Of a stretch of 64,000 nt of DNA, positions 10,255 through 19,077 are shown one piece after another. The stretch's first letter is position 1, and every line of letters starts with the position of its first letter. Both the position numbers and the translations under genes were made by a program. The notes beneath the pieces are model-generated. The model made no database searches. It saw only the letters and a program-made list of their open reading frames with translations, and was not told the origin of the DNA. This stretch comes from Petasospora fabianii (taxonomy: Eukaryota > Ascomycota > Saccharomycetes > Phaffomycetales > Wickerhamomycetaceae), in contig CP048727.1 of the NCBI GenBank assembly GCA_022641835.1, positions 1-64,000 of the forward strand, read 5' to 3'.

Positions 10255-10875
10255 ATGGGCTCTTCAGCCTCGAAACAACGGAAACTCCCTGGAGCAGCGC
10301 GTACAGCGTTCACGAAGCCCGTGACATCGAACAAGATTGGTCTCCAGAAGCACAATCCGCCCCACCAACCCCCGCAATCACCTCATCAATACGATCAAGA
10401 CCCCACACATGTCAATTCTTCTCATAAGAAAAACTCGCATGCGGATAAGATCGGACAACTCCGAGTTGATGAGATTCCACTCAAGCTCGATCAGAACCAT
10501 CCTGCGCTCAAGACACTCAGGAATAGGAGTGCTATGGAGAAGATGTTGAAGGAGGCTAATGAGCACCAGGAGGATGTCAAATCGAGCGTCCATCCGTCCA
10601 CTTTCGTTGCTATTGTTGAAGATCTGAACCATTATCCTCCAGAGGAAGTTAGAAGAAGGTATAATCTCGGTGAAGGGTTTGTTCCACTGCTGGAAAGTGC
10701 TGGGTTGAAGACGGCGAAGCAGAAGGTGGAGACGAAGCCAGAGAATAACAGGGAGATGAAGACAAAGGAGGCACACGAGTTTGATTTGAATAGAATGAAT
10801 GGTGTTGCTGGAAGAGCAGGCAACACGGAATTTGAAAATGCACTTGACGAGCTTATGCGGGGCCAGACCAAGTGA
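10255..10875 (+). CDS. Uncharacterised, possibly N-myristoylated protein
   Basis: 206 residues that I do not recognise. It begins MGSSASKQRK: Gly2 and Ser6 fit the N-myristoylation signal and the basic residues after it would help membrane binding. The first 75 residues are rich in Pro, His, Gln and Asn and look disordered. The rest is charged and helical (MEKMLKEANEHQED, then PPEEVRRRYNLGEGFVPLLESAGL). No transmembrane segment or signal peptide is seen. A Reb1-type site upstream, normal codon use and a clean ATG support a real gene. A peripheral membrane or mitochondria-associated protein is possible but unproven. Confidence 0.72.
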   Translation: MGSSASKQRKLPGAARTAFTKPVTSNKIGLQKHNPPHQPPQSPHQYDQDPTHVNSSHKKNSHADKIGQLRVDEIPLKLDQNHPALKTLRNRSAMEKMLKEANEHQEDVKSSVHPSTFVAIVEDLNHYPPEEVRRRYNLGEGFVPLLESAGLKTAKQKVETKPENNREMKTKEAHEFDLNRMNGVAGRAGNTEFENALDELMRGQTK

Positions 10876-11074
10876 TCGTGAGAGAGCTCATTAACAAAAG
10901 ACTGCAGGCATCAATATCTCCAAAGCATGGCACGACCTAGTTTATTTATTGTACATACGCTATTTATCAGCTATTTATTGACCAACTACACATGATTGAA
11001 TTGGTAAGTAGTCAAATGAGTCCTCTAGAACTGATTTAGCCAGCGCAGCCGGGGAAATCTGGGGAAGAGATGAG

Positions 11075-11080
11075 ACGCGT
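11075..11080. promoter_or_regulatory. MCB-like ACGCGT before the leucine-rich gene
   Basis: ACGCGT lies 19 bases before the first in-frame ATG at 11099 and 106 before the second at 11186. If this is a functional upstream site the downstream ATG is the likelier start. Confidence 0.3.
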
Positions 11081-11098
11081 GGAAAAGAGAAAAAAATC

Positions 11099-13204
11099 AT
11101 GTTCGCTGCAGTACTTACGCGTCACGCTTCGATCTCTATCTCTGTGACCTTAAACCAATCCTTCTTACCACATCAAGCCCAGGAAATGACAGTCGAGAAG
11201 AGAGCGAAGCACGACTCTTCGATACCTCGAAGAAAGCGTCGTATGGTAAGTCACAGGCCCAATCATGGGCTCTCGCCATCATCGACTGCCAATGACTTCT
11301 ATAAAGTCATCTCCCGCTTCAACGACTTTCAAGATCTCGTCGAGCTGGCCAAACATTTGTCACTATACAATGAGCTACGAAACGTGCTGAATGTGGCATC
11401 TGATATCCATGATCTTCCCGAGCTGCCGAGGAGCCTCGGCCAGCTGAGGCGTACACCACTCACCAAGGCACCAGGGCCAGACACAATCAATGTTGTCGTC
11501 TTGACGAGTAAGTCTAACACCAAGGCCGAAGTTATCGAAAAGAACTTTGTCAGAAAAGACTGTTACACATTCTTCCTCATGACTGATTTGATTGCATGTG
11601 AAGCAGAAGGTGATGTCCTTAACCTCCGCTGGATGAGAGACGATTCTCCCATCAAGAGTCTCAAAGTTGACCACGGAGTGATAATCTCACTCAACTCATA
11701 CTTCACACTCACAGGTGCCACAAACATAAGCGTCACGTTCAATATACCAGATGTCAAGGAACTGACCCTCTCTAGAATTCCAGACCCAACATGTCTTTAT
11801 CCAACATCACCAGCAGACCTCACTGTCATTGATACTCCCGACACATGGTCATGTGCTATTCATCTCGACACTGTAAAGACTCTGCACGTTGCATCAACTC
11901 TCACAGAGTCCACACTCATTGGGATACGAAATCTGTATATGCCAGCCCTGGAGAAGCTCACTGCTGACAATCTCAACTACTTCGTGTTCTCCGATTTTCC
12001 TAAAGCCAAGACCATCCATGTGAATATCACACCCAGAACGTCTAATCAGCAAAGACTCGTTGTCCCTGAAATAACCGGAATCAAAGCTCCAAAGTGTTAT
12101 GATATGGCTATTGGCTACGAACTTGTATCAAACAAGTATGTCAAATCCACAGAAGGCTGGGTGATACCGGAAATCACTCAAGTCAAGGGTGCCCGTCGTT
12201 GGAATCTGATGCTTACCCGTGGTGCTAAGAGTGATCCGAAAGCCATGATTGATGTAATAGAGCATTTTGGCCTCCGCTACAGCGAACCACACCCTACGAG
12301 AGGACAAAGAAGACCCATTTTTGACAAATTGAATCAGGCAAATGATATGAATGTATGCATGAGGAACGGTCTTGATCATTTAAAGAGTCTGGACTTCCTG
12401 TCACTTCAGCAATCGCTCTCTTTCCCTCATGATGGTGAGTTTTATGATCCCAACGGACTTATCGAGAACCCAGCGTTCCTGCCACTTCTTGAGTGTTTAC
12501 ATTTGGGATACGAACCCCACGAGCCAGCAGGTCCAGACACTTTGAGCGCTAGGGCCAAATCCACCATCCATTGCTTTGGGTCAGCACCAAGGTGCCGGTA
12601 CTTCCTCGTAAGTAACAAAGGTCCTGTGGACTACACTCACATTTCCAAGTATTTTTATCGCATTACTGCTCTGATGGTTGGTACCTGTTCAAAGTATGAC
12701 ATACTTGACAGAAAGAGATTCATCTTCCCAAGACTCGAACAGGTGAAGCTATGCTTTGATAATATGGTTCTTATGAGAGAGTTCATTAATGCTGCTCATG
12801 TCAAGTCTCCAATTAGGGAGCTGACCATTAGACAACTTGGTGATTGTGAGAATCCAACAGAGGGTGATGTGAATGAAATTCAGGCTCTGTTGGATGACCT
12901 ATCACTCTTGGGAAAGACACTTCAGAAGATATACTTTGTCCAGAAGTTTGGCATGAGGATACAGACATTAGAGATAAAGAACCTGCCCAATGTGGAAGAT
13001 GTTAAGATTGTCAGCTCAGAGGGATTGGATGTTAGCGGATGTCCGCTGCTGGAGAATATCACACTAGGTAAACCTCATTCAGAGAAGAACGGCGATTGGG
13101 TCACAAGACCATTGATATTCGGCTCAACAGTGAAGCCCATTGGCACAGGTAGTGTCTATGTTGGTGAAGACGATCTCTACGATTGGTTAGAAGAAACTGC
13201 GTGA
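11099..13204 (+). CDS. Uncharacterised leucine-rich, F-box-type family protein
   Basis: 701 residues from the first ATG; the ATG at 11186 (MTVEKRAKHD) would give 672 and avoids a leader that looks non-coding. A basic, possibly nuclear-targeting stretch RRKRRM follows. The body consists of irregular leucine-rich strands with phrases such as LYMPALEKLTADNL, FPKAKTIHVN and LEIKNLPNVEDVKIVSS, which resemble a degenerate LRR solenoid. I cannot see a clear F-box, though the segment at about 65-95 (DFYKVISRFNDFQDLVELAKHLSL) sits where one would lie. It is tail-to-tail with a similar leucine-rich gene that does have an F-box, only eight bases between stops, so the two may be diverged relatives. Function unknown. 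Confidence 0.7.
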   Translation: MFAAVLTRHASISISVTLNQSFLPHQAQEMTVEKRAKHDSSIPRRKRRMVSHRPNHGLSPSSTANDFYKVISRFNDFQDLVELAKHLSLYNELRNVLNVASDIHDLPELPRSLGQLRRTPLTKAPGPDTINVVVLTSKSNTKAEVIEKNFVRKDCYTFFLMTDLIACEAEGDVLNLRWMRDDSPIKSLKVDHGVIISLNSYFTLTGATNISVTFNIPDVKELTLSRIPDPTCLYPTSPADLTVIDTPDTWSCAIHLDTVKTLHVASTLTESTLIGIRNLYMPALEKLTADNLNYFVFSDFPKAKTIHVNITPRTSNQQRLVVPEITGIKAPKCYDMAIGYELVSNKYVKSTEGWVIPEITQVKGARRWNLMLTRGAKSDPKAMIDVIEHFGLRYSEPHPTRGQRRPIFDKLNQANDMNVCMRNGLDHLKSLDFLSLQQSLSFPHDGEFYDPNGLIENPAFLPLLECLHLGYEPHEPAGPDTLSARAKSTIHCFGSAPRCRYFLVSNKGPVDYTHISKYFYRITALMVGTCSKYDILDRKRFIFPRLEQVKLCFDNMVLMREFINAAHVKSPIRELTIRQLGDCENPTEGDVNEIQALLDDLSLLGKTLQKIYFVQKFGMRIQTLEIKNLPNVEDVKIVSSEGLDVSGCPLLENITLGKPHSEKNGDWVTRPLIFGSTVKPIGTGSVYVGEDDLYDWLEETA

Positions 13205-13212
13205 TTGCATTA

Positions 13213-15090
13213 TCATATACTTACCCAACTAGCCTGTGTATGGGCTCGACTAATGCTGTATTGCTGACGGTTGTCGTCTTTCCAACCATCACAGCTTAGG
13301 GTCCTGTTCGTGCATTTCATATCTTTCTCGATCATCGAAGCGGTCATACCTTCTGGTTTACAATAGCTGAAATACCGCAGCTTGGGCAACCGGCCTGTTG
13401 TGATCTTTTCAAGTTCATCATTGATCTCCAAGGATTTTAGCATCTCAACATTTTCTAAGATAAGATGTTTGACAGTGTTTGAGAAGAACAGTGACGACAG
13501 ACTTGGCAGATCAGTGATCTTAACAGAGCTTTCAAAGAGGAAACCAAAGATTGTTAACGTCTTGAGAGAACCAGCAGTCAGGCATATCTCAAGAGGGCCG
13601 GGCACAGCTTGCAGATCAGAGATATAACTCCCTATATGCAGTTCCTCCAGTTCAGGGAGCACCAGATTGAACTCATTATACGGTTGAAACAGCTCCAATG
13701 GTGCACCTTTAAACGTCCGAAGTGTGTTGTGACCCTTCCTTTTGAAGTATCTTGCCATCTTACGGAGAACATCATCACTCAATGGCGCACAAACGCGTAA
13801 GATGTCCAGTTTGGTGAGAGATCCCATGAGACCCAGGACTTTTGGAAGATTTTCCACCATACTTTGTGGTGCATCTCGTGGGGTTTCAAGGATATAAGTG
13901 CATGCGCTCTGTGCGTCAAACTCTGGTATTGATGCGACACAGTTGCTCTTGATTGAGATGTTTAGATTCTTTATGGCTGGTAAGTGGATGAGCCTGTCTT
14001 TAGGGAAAGTGTTGACAATACTGAGATTGAGTGTAGTAAGATGATCAAAAGAGGGGCATTTGCACAACGCATCATTGAGACTGTCCACCGTGAGAGTGGA
14101 GACACTGCGTAAGAAGGAAAAGTCGGAATCAGGGGAGCTTGCATCTTTCACAAGTGTTCTGCCGTCAACGCCAACAGGAGTATATGGTTTAATGGAGAAT
14201 TCTTTTAATACTGGGGAGTGGATATTCGTCATCATCACTGTTGATCTTTCAGACAGTAAAAACTCGAAGTGAAGCTCTATAATGGAAGGTGCATCAATGT
14301 TTTGAATCTTAACGTTGTCACCAAGTCTCACCAAGCTCATTTTAGTACATTTGGGCAATTCAAGACCAGAAATTGATGAGATGGGACTGTCGATGAGGAT
14401 CGATTCCGCTGCCAATACCTTATCTTCAATATGACTTTCACCATTCTGTCGCCCATAGACTCTCAGAAGATGCGTAGGGCATTTGGAGAAATCGGTACAC
14501 TGGAACAACCTTTCCACGTCCCCTGATTCGTATGTAAAGATTTCGACATTGGAGAGATACCACTCAACTGCGCCTCTCTGGCAATTATTACCGATAGGTG
14601 AAATGGAAACGTACCTACAGTCTTTAAAGACCAAGTTACGCGGGTATTTAGGACAATCAACTTGAGAACAGATCTTATTCGAGTTCATCTTTAACACTTT
14701 GCATATCGGACTTTCAAAGAAGTTCCTTATCGTGGACTGGTCCGTCAATACCACGTTCTTATAGTCCAATACTAAGATGTTGAACGTATGTTTGAAGCTA
14801 TTATAGACACGCTCAAGATCTTCTCTTCGCCATTCTTTCAATTCGATGATATTGATATGACCATAAAAGCTTTGATTTAGGTCTTCTGTTGTCAGACGCT
14901 TGGGCCGGATTCTTGTTGTCCTTACGAGCTTATGAGTGATATGCGATCCGTCATTCGTATTGGTGAAGAGAGCAAATAGTGGAGAGAAGGTTTCTCCTTT
15001 AGTGTAAAGAATGTTAAGGATATCCTCTGGTGTAAGATTCTTTAGAACTTCAAGCTGAAGTTCAATAGGCAGTTGCCTGAGGAGGTCCAT
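13213..15090 (-). CDS. F-box protein with leucine-rich solenoid
   Basis: 625 residues. The first 35 residues, MDLLRQLPIELQLEVLKNLT..DILNIL, match the F-box pattern (LPxEL, then a hydrophobic helix), the site that binds Skp1 in SCF ubiquitin ligases. The rest is a leucine-rich solenoid with strand-like units (LKEFSIK, VSTLTVDSL, LTTLNLSIV, LKTLTIFGF, LEELHIGSY). Such proteins usually recruit substrates for ubiquitylation. No S. cerevisiae ortholog is evident to me. The gene overlaps at transcript level with its convergent neighbour, since only eight bases separate the stops. Role as an SCF receptor is inferred from the F-box. Confidence 0.72.
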   Translation of the reverse strand: MDLLRQLPIELQLEVLKNLTPEDILNILYTKGETFSPLFALFTNTNDGSHITHKLVRTTRIRPKRLTTEDLNQSFYGHINIIELKEWRREDLERVYNSFKHTFNILVLDYKNVVLTDQSTIRNFFESPICKVLKMNSNKICSQVDCPKYPRNLVFKDCRYVSISPIGNNCQRGAVEWYLSNVEIFTYESGDVERLFQCTDFSKCPTHLLRVYGRQNGESHIEDKVLAAESILIDSPISSISGLELPKCTKMSLVRLGDNVKIQNIDAPSIIELHFEFLLSERSTVMMTNIHSPVLKEFSIKPYTPVGVDGRTLVKDASSPDSDFSFLRSVSTLTVDSLNDALCKCPSFDHLTTLNLSIVNTFPKDRLIHLPAIKNLNISIKSNCVASIPEFDAQSACTYILETPRDAPQSMVENLPKVLGLMGSLTKLDILRVCAPLSDDVLRKMARYFKRKGHNTLRTFKGAPLELFQPYNEFNLVLPELEELHIGSYISDLQAVPGPLEICLTAGSLKTLTIFGFLFESSVKITDLPSLSSLFFSNTVKHLILENVEMLKSLEINDELEKITTGRLPKLRYFSYCKPEGMTASMIEKDMKCTNRTLSCDGWKDDNRQQYSISRAHTQASWVSI

Positions 15091-15217
15091 AGTTGAATAC
15101 TAGACACAATACCGATCACTACATGGCTATCATGAAGAGAACCCATCATCAAGAGCCCTAAGTCCCCAAACTTCCTCATTTGGATATTTCTCAAGACTTT
15201 TTCATTGAGGGCATCTG

Positions 15218-15254
15218 GTCACGTGCAGCGACTGCCGCGAGCCCCAAAAATTTT
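15218..15254 (+). promoter_or_regulatory. Cbf1-type GTCACGTG plus AAAAATTTT element
   Basis: GTCACGTG at 15218-15225 and the RRPE-type AAAAATTTT at 15246-15254, about 105-140 bases before the splice donor. RRPE elements mark ribosome-biogenesis genes in yeasts, which fits a snoRNA gene. Confidence 0.5.
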
Positions 15255-15310
15255 CGATAGACTTTTCACCATTCATCTCTTCTCTTTACTCTTTATTCTT
15301 CCTTTAACAA

Positions 15311-15348
15311 GGACACGTTATAGTTTTGGACAAAGGTATAGCGTGTCC
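15311..15348 (+). other. Stable 12-bp hairpin in exon 1 of the snoRNA host
   Basis: Left arm GGACACGTTATA (15311-15322) pairs with TATAGCGTGTCC (15337-15348) with one G-U wobble and a 14-base loop. It lies 10 bases before the ATG at the splice donor and could block scanning ribosomes or be an RNA processing signal. Confidence 0.6.
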
Positions 15349-15361
15349 ATCTTTGGCAATG

Positions 15362-15587
15362 GTAAGTCTATACATTTTAGACCTCAAATCGGTTCCAATT
15401 GATGGTATGGATGTATTCTGATGAGTCACAAGATAGGGACAACTGAGCTTTATGCTTGAAGAGAAACGTCTTACGCATGTTTTTAGTAGAACTTTTGCAC
15501 TTCTGATACATACATCCACTTCACGTTTAACAAATGGAGTTTTGAGATTATCATTCATTGGATTATTTGACTAACATTGAATCACAG
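15362..15587 (+). other. Intron of the snoRNA host gene
   Basis: 226 bases, GTAAGT donor, TTGACTAAC branch with the acceptor CACAG 13 bases after the branch A. It is the longest inferred intron here and it contains the C/D box RNA. Confidence 0.72.
15408..15518 (+). ncRNA. C/D box snoRNA, probable snR64 type
   Basis: An intronic 2'-O-methylation guide. A perfect 9-bp terminal stem (TGGATGTAT at 15408-15416 with ATACATCCA at 15510-15518) encloses box C CTGATGA (15418-15424) and box D CTGA (15503-15506). An internal D' CTGA lies at 15443-15446 and a weaker C' TTGAAGA at 15456-15462. Before D' the 11 bases AGATAGGGACA (15431-15441) are complementary to the 25S rRNA stretch TGTCCCTATCT. The D-box-plus-five rule points to the first C of TGTCCC, which I recall as Cm2337, the snR64 target of S. 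cerevisiae. The guide before box D (TTTTGCACTT) has no target I can name. The fold is strong; the snR64 name rests on memory of the rRNA sequence. Confidence 0.75.
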
Positions 15588-15650
15588 TTATCAATTAGAA
15601 GTGTACAATTGAATGAACGATCTCATCCCAAGACATAGTTATTCTTCTCT

Positions 15651-15899
15651 CTTGTAGGACATTAATTCGACAATAACTAGATGGAGTTACTGATCATTTC
15701 AAGTGTTTCAACCTTACTGTCGTTTTAAAGTCCATTGGGTGCCTTTCTAACGACATAGCCTTCGAAATGGGGCCCTCGCAACACATAGACAAGCTCAGCT
15801 ACAAACAAGACAATTGACAATATTATGGAGATCGTGAATCATTAAAGTGTGGACAGAAGCGAGCGTTAAAATCAGTAGTATCATAACTATATGTTTAAA
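15651..15899. other. Spacer between snoRNA host and LrgB-type gene
   Basis: About 250 bases of AT-rich sequence that should hold the 3' ends of both convergent transcripts. Nothing else recognised. Confidence 0.5.
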
Positions 15900-17797
15900 T
15901 CACTCCAAGCCAACCCAGCTTCTTATGACACTGGCCAAAGGTGGGATGGCTGCAAAGATAACCATAAGGGTACCAAATAATGTGAAAGCCAATGAGCTCA
16001 TAGCACCAGCTCTTGGATCGATACTTAACAGATGTGCAGTAGCAATAGCTGAACAATTGAGACCTAATGTTATACCTCTTGTAACGTAATCATCCTCTCT
16101 AATCTTCATCCATTTGAACATCTTTTGACCAAACAAGGCACCAAGAATACCAGTCACAACGGTGGTACAAGCCATCAATTGTTGTGATCCTCCAAGGGAG
16201 TCTTCAAAAGGTGTACCAAGGGCAAGTGTCACTGAGCGCCCGGCAAACCCGAGAGAGTTCTCTGGTGAGAGACCAAGTTTGTAGCACACAATTGGATATA
16301 TGAAGAAATTTGTCACAGTCATAAAGATAATCACAGGGACAATTTGAGAGAAATGACGTATAAGATCATCACGGTAGTTGAACATTGAGATGGAAAGGGA
16401 GACAATTGAGCAATCCATAAGTGTAGAGAACACATCACCAGCACCTGGTGGCTTATTTGTTTGGCGATGATTGAATAAGCGAAGGTAATTTCTTCCAGTC
16501 TTGTACTGACGAAGACTATCGAGGAAGTCTTCATGTTTCATCAATGAAAAGATATAATAGAGCAACCACGAGATACCAACTGAGCAGAGAACTGGATGAA
16601 GGTACTTTCTCCATTTTGGTGGTGGAACATTGATCATAAAGAGGAATGTGAATATGGAGATGCTGAGGTGAAGTGGCATTGCATAGTCAAGAGTGAAGTA
16701 GATTGGAAGTGAGACAATGAACAGGGTAGTGAAAACCATGTAATCAAAGTTATTCTGAATGAAGTAGGCAATCTTCAAATGACGCTCAATTTGCTGTGTT
16801 TGAGCCAATGACGCTCTTCTGCAAAACAACTTGTTTTTAGTTTCGATAAAGATGTTGACACTACCTTTTGACAAAGGTTTAGCAACTGGTGAAGGCGGAG
16901 ATGGTATCCCACCATCGGTTGATGGGTCAGTTGAATGGCTATTGGAAATGATATCATCCATTGTAGCAGCAACTTCAAATTCACGTCTTTGAGTTGCTTG
17001 TCTCGATAGTGTTATAGACCTGCGATACTGAAGTTCGAGTTCGTCTTCATCACCACGTGCAATATCATCCAAGACATTCTGTGGAACCTGTCTTAAAGTG
17101 TCTACTGGACTGAGTAATCCTCCAATAGAGTTGGATCTTGAGTGAGTTGGTGAGCTTTCATTTGACTCCTCCAACTTGGAGGTGTTCTCAATGTTTTGTT
17201 CATTTTTGTAAGAAGATGTCGATGCACCAAGGTTAGACTCCTTTGATGATTCTAGTTCCTCTGCTCTTTCAACAGTTGATCTTCTAGTCTTCTTAAACAA
17301 TCTCTGCATGAGAACCGTTGCGTATGCCATCCCCACCATTGCCAAGACGAAACCGACAATGAAGATGGCAGCAATGGTGAGTGCCTCACGAGCGCTAATC
17401 CAGGAGCTAAGTGGCAAAGGGATAAAAGCTGGTGTGAAGAAGATGTTGATCCATCTTAGGGCAAACCCAGCGGGGATATTGATGATCTTGACGATCTGTG
17501 AAACCTTGTGTTTCCATTTGAGTGATGCGAGACACAGCGAGATGAACAGCGCAAGCATGAGTGCCACAGAGGCAGGGAAGTGGAAGTCTATACCTTCATT
17601 GATACCATATAAAGCACAGAGCATCAATAGGAGCCCAATGGGCACCTTGATATACGATTCAATGATATGATCTTTACTTAGCCTGACGCCCTGATAAAGA
17701 GTTAGTTATTGAACGGGATGAGATTAGATGACAAGCACAGCGACAACCACCAACGCACCTTCACAACGCCCTTGAAAATGTCGTTAACGAGCGACAT
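15900..17797 (-). CDS. LrgB/CidB-type membrane protein (spliced)
   Basis: Exons 17759-17797 and 15900-17690 join in phase to a 609-residue protein starting MSLVNDIFKGVVKGVRLSKDHIIESYIK. The N-terminal half has four or more hydrophobic segments (LrgA-like), then a charged, probably cytosolic loop of about 170 residues rich in Ser, Glu and Arg. The C-terminal third matches the LrgB family: GRSVTLALGTP, CTTVVTGILGALFG and IDPRAGAMSSLAFTLFG. Bacterial LrgAB and the fused plant protein PLGG1 are membrane transport or permeability proteins; PLGG1 carries glycolate and glycerate. In fungi the substrate is unknown, so no gene symbol is given. The 68-base intron has a GTGCGT donor and AACTAAC branch. 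The first exon codes 13 residues. Confidence 0.83.
17691..17758 (-). other. Intron of the LrgB-type gene with GTGCGT donor
   Basis: 68 bases, AAG|GTGCGT donor, AACTAAC branch and TTATCAG acceptor. Without it the long second exon has no ATG before the conserved N-terminal hydrophobic region. Confidence 0.82.
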
Positions 17798-18087
17798 TAT
17801 GACTAGGAGTTGTCTAATAAGTATAAACCAAGGGGATAAGACCTAGCAGCCGGATTACACACTCTTTATAAAGATGATGTGGCTGCGCTTATCAGAGCCA
17901 TGACTTCCGGACGACTGGAGTTCCGCCGGGAACCGAGTCGCGCAAACTTTAGCCGAGTCAGGTTGGACTGACCGGGGCATATACTATGGAGTACAATACA
18001 CTACAATACACTAAGAACTAATACAGATGCTCGTAAAAATGTCGTTTGCTATATACAGAGTCGTAACAGTTGGGGATATTGGGATAA

Positions 18088-18618
18088 TCAGTGGCCCAAT
18101 ATAACCTCCTCGGCTGGCTTAGCCTTTGTCAGCTTGACAAACTCTTCGAGGATCTCGTTAGAATGCTTGTACTTGATATCAGCTTGTTGCGTTGTTCCAT
18201 CCTCTGGTTGTAAAGTGTTAGTAGTGGTTCTTCATTTACTGAGCTTGGTAAGACATTTGCCGGAAAGATTTACTTACGGAAGTTGATCTTCAATAGGGCA
18301 GGCACCTTCTTGTACTCGCCAGCTTCTGGCTCAATTCTCACAACGCGGATCGGAAGCTCTGGGTTGTGAAACTGCACTCTAGGCAGGTTTTCCCTCCAGA
18401 ATCGTCTATCATATGTTAGTCTCTGTCAGATAGAAAACAGGTAAAGCAGATAGGTCAACTTACCTTGGACCCATATGTCCATCTGGGGTTCTCTTCTTGA
18501 AGATGAGCTCAACGCTCTTTACTTCAGCTGGTACTGTAACGGAACCAGCTCCCGATGAGAGCAAGTTCAAACGCTCAAAATGACGACCAAAACGGGCCTT
18601 AGGAAGAGACTTGTACAT
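18088..18618 (-). CDS. MRP49: Mitochondrial large-subunit ribosomal protein mL61 type (three exons)
   Basis: Three exons (18464-18618, 18278-18405, 18088-18203) give 132 residues. The product carries the L51/S25/CI-B8 thioredoxin-like fold seen in mL61 and mL43. The block DGHMGPRRFWRENLPRVQFHNP is close to the mL61 proteins of filamentous fungi. Removing both introns restores one continuous frame across split codons (AG|A and C|AG), which is strong support. Donors are GTAAGT in both; branches are GACTAAC and TACTAAC. The CTG codon at the Leu of ENLPR agrees with standard decoding. It would act in the mitochondrial 54S subunit; no separate targeting peptide is obvious, as is common for this family. 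mL43 (MRPL51) is the alternative. Confidence 0.82.
18204..18277 (-). other. MRP49-type gene, second intron
   Basis: 74 bases with GTAAGT donor, perfect TACTAAC branch and ACAACCAG acceptor; splits a CAG codon. Confidence 0.88.
18406..18463 (-). other. MRP49-type gene, first intron
   Basis: 58 bases with GTAAGT donor and GACTAAC branch only about ten bases before the TAG acceptor; splits an AGA codon inside the conserved GPRRFW block. Confidence 0.86.
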
Positions 18619-19077
18619 CCTTAAGTCAAAAAAAGTGGAGAAATAGCAAATAAAGATGCTGCTTGATCAACCCTCTCCAGCCCAATAGATCTCCATTGAA
18701 ACAACTTTTTCACAATGAGCTTAAAATGGAGAGATGTTCGGGTGTTTTGTTTTGTTTCCGCGAACTCTTTTGATTCGCGTGATCTGCTCTGATTAGCGTG
18801 GGGGTGTAGCTATAGTACAGTTAAATCATTGTTAAAATAGTGTTCTGTTATCAAGAGAGTAATGTGTACTATCCAGTGGCTTAGTTAGAAGTTATTTATG
18901 AGCAATCGAACCTGCACTTTGGAGTTAGACTAATCACACTACACTAAAAGTTTATCTGCCATCTCCACCCGTGTCACTAAGCTTTTTTCTGTTCTAAGTT
19001 GGACATCAACAGGTACACTTGCCCCATTGTTTTAGCCTTGAACTAGGACTTATAGGTTGTCAATTGGACTTTTCAAG
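18619..19077. promoter_or_regulatory. Divergent MRP49-type / kinase promoter
   Basis: 459 bases. The most notable sequence is CCGCGAACTCTT (18758-18769) followed by TTCGCG (18774-18779), making a CGCGAA pair in opposite orientation. The same twelve bases recur at 34559-34570. Otherwise AT-rich with nothing recognised. Confidence 0.4.

Larger units (their letters stand above)
15205..15650 (+). ncRNA. Spliced, apparently non-coding snoRNA host gene
   Basis: A short transcription unit is inferred: promoter elements at 15218-15254, exon 1 ending at 15361, an intron at 15362-15587 and a second exon after it. The intron signals are strong (GTAAGT donor, TTGACTAAC branch, CACAG acceptor). The donor directly follows an ATG (15359-15361); translation across the junction would give only about 17 residues ending at the TAG at 15638-15640. 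Exon 1 holds a 12-bp hairpin 11 bases before that ATG, which would hinder scanning. The intron contains a C/D box snoRNA, so the unit looks like a host gene whose exons matter little. The transcript ends are not determined, and the outer coordinates are approximate. Confidence 0.6.

Noticed and set aside
15359-15640. Ribosomal-protein-type gene with intron right after ATG
   Set aside because: The intron position resembles such genes, but the spliced frame is only about 17 codons and the intron holds a snoRNA, so a non-coding host fits better.
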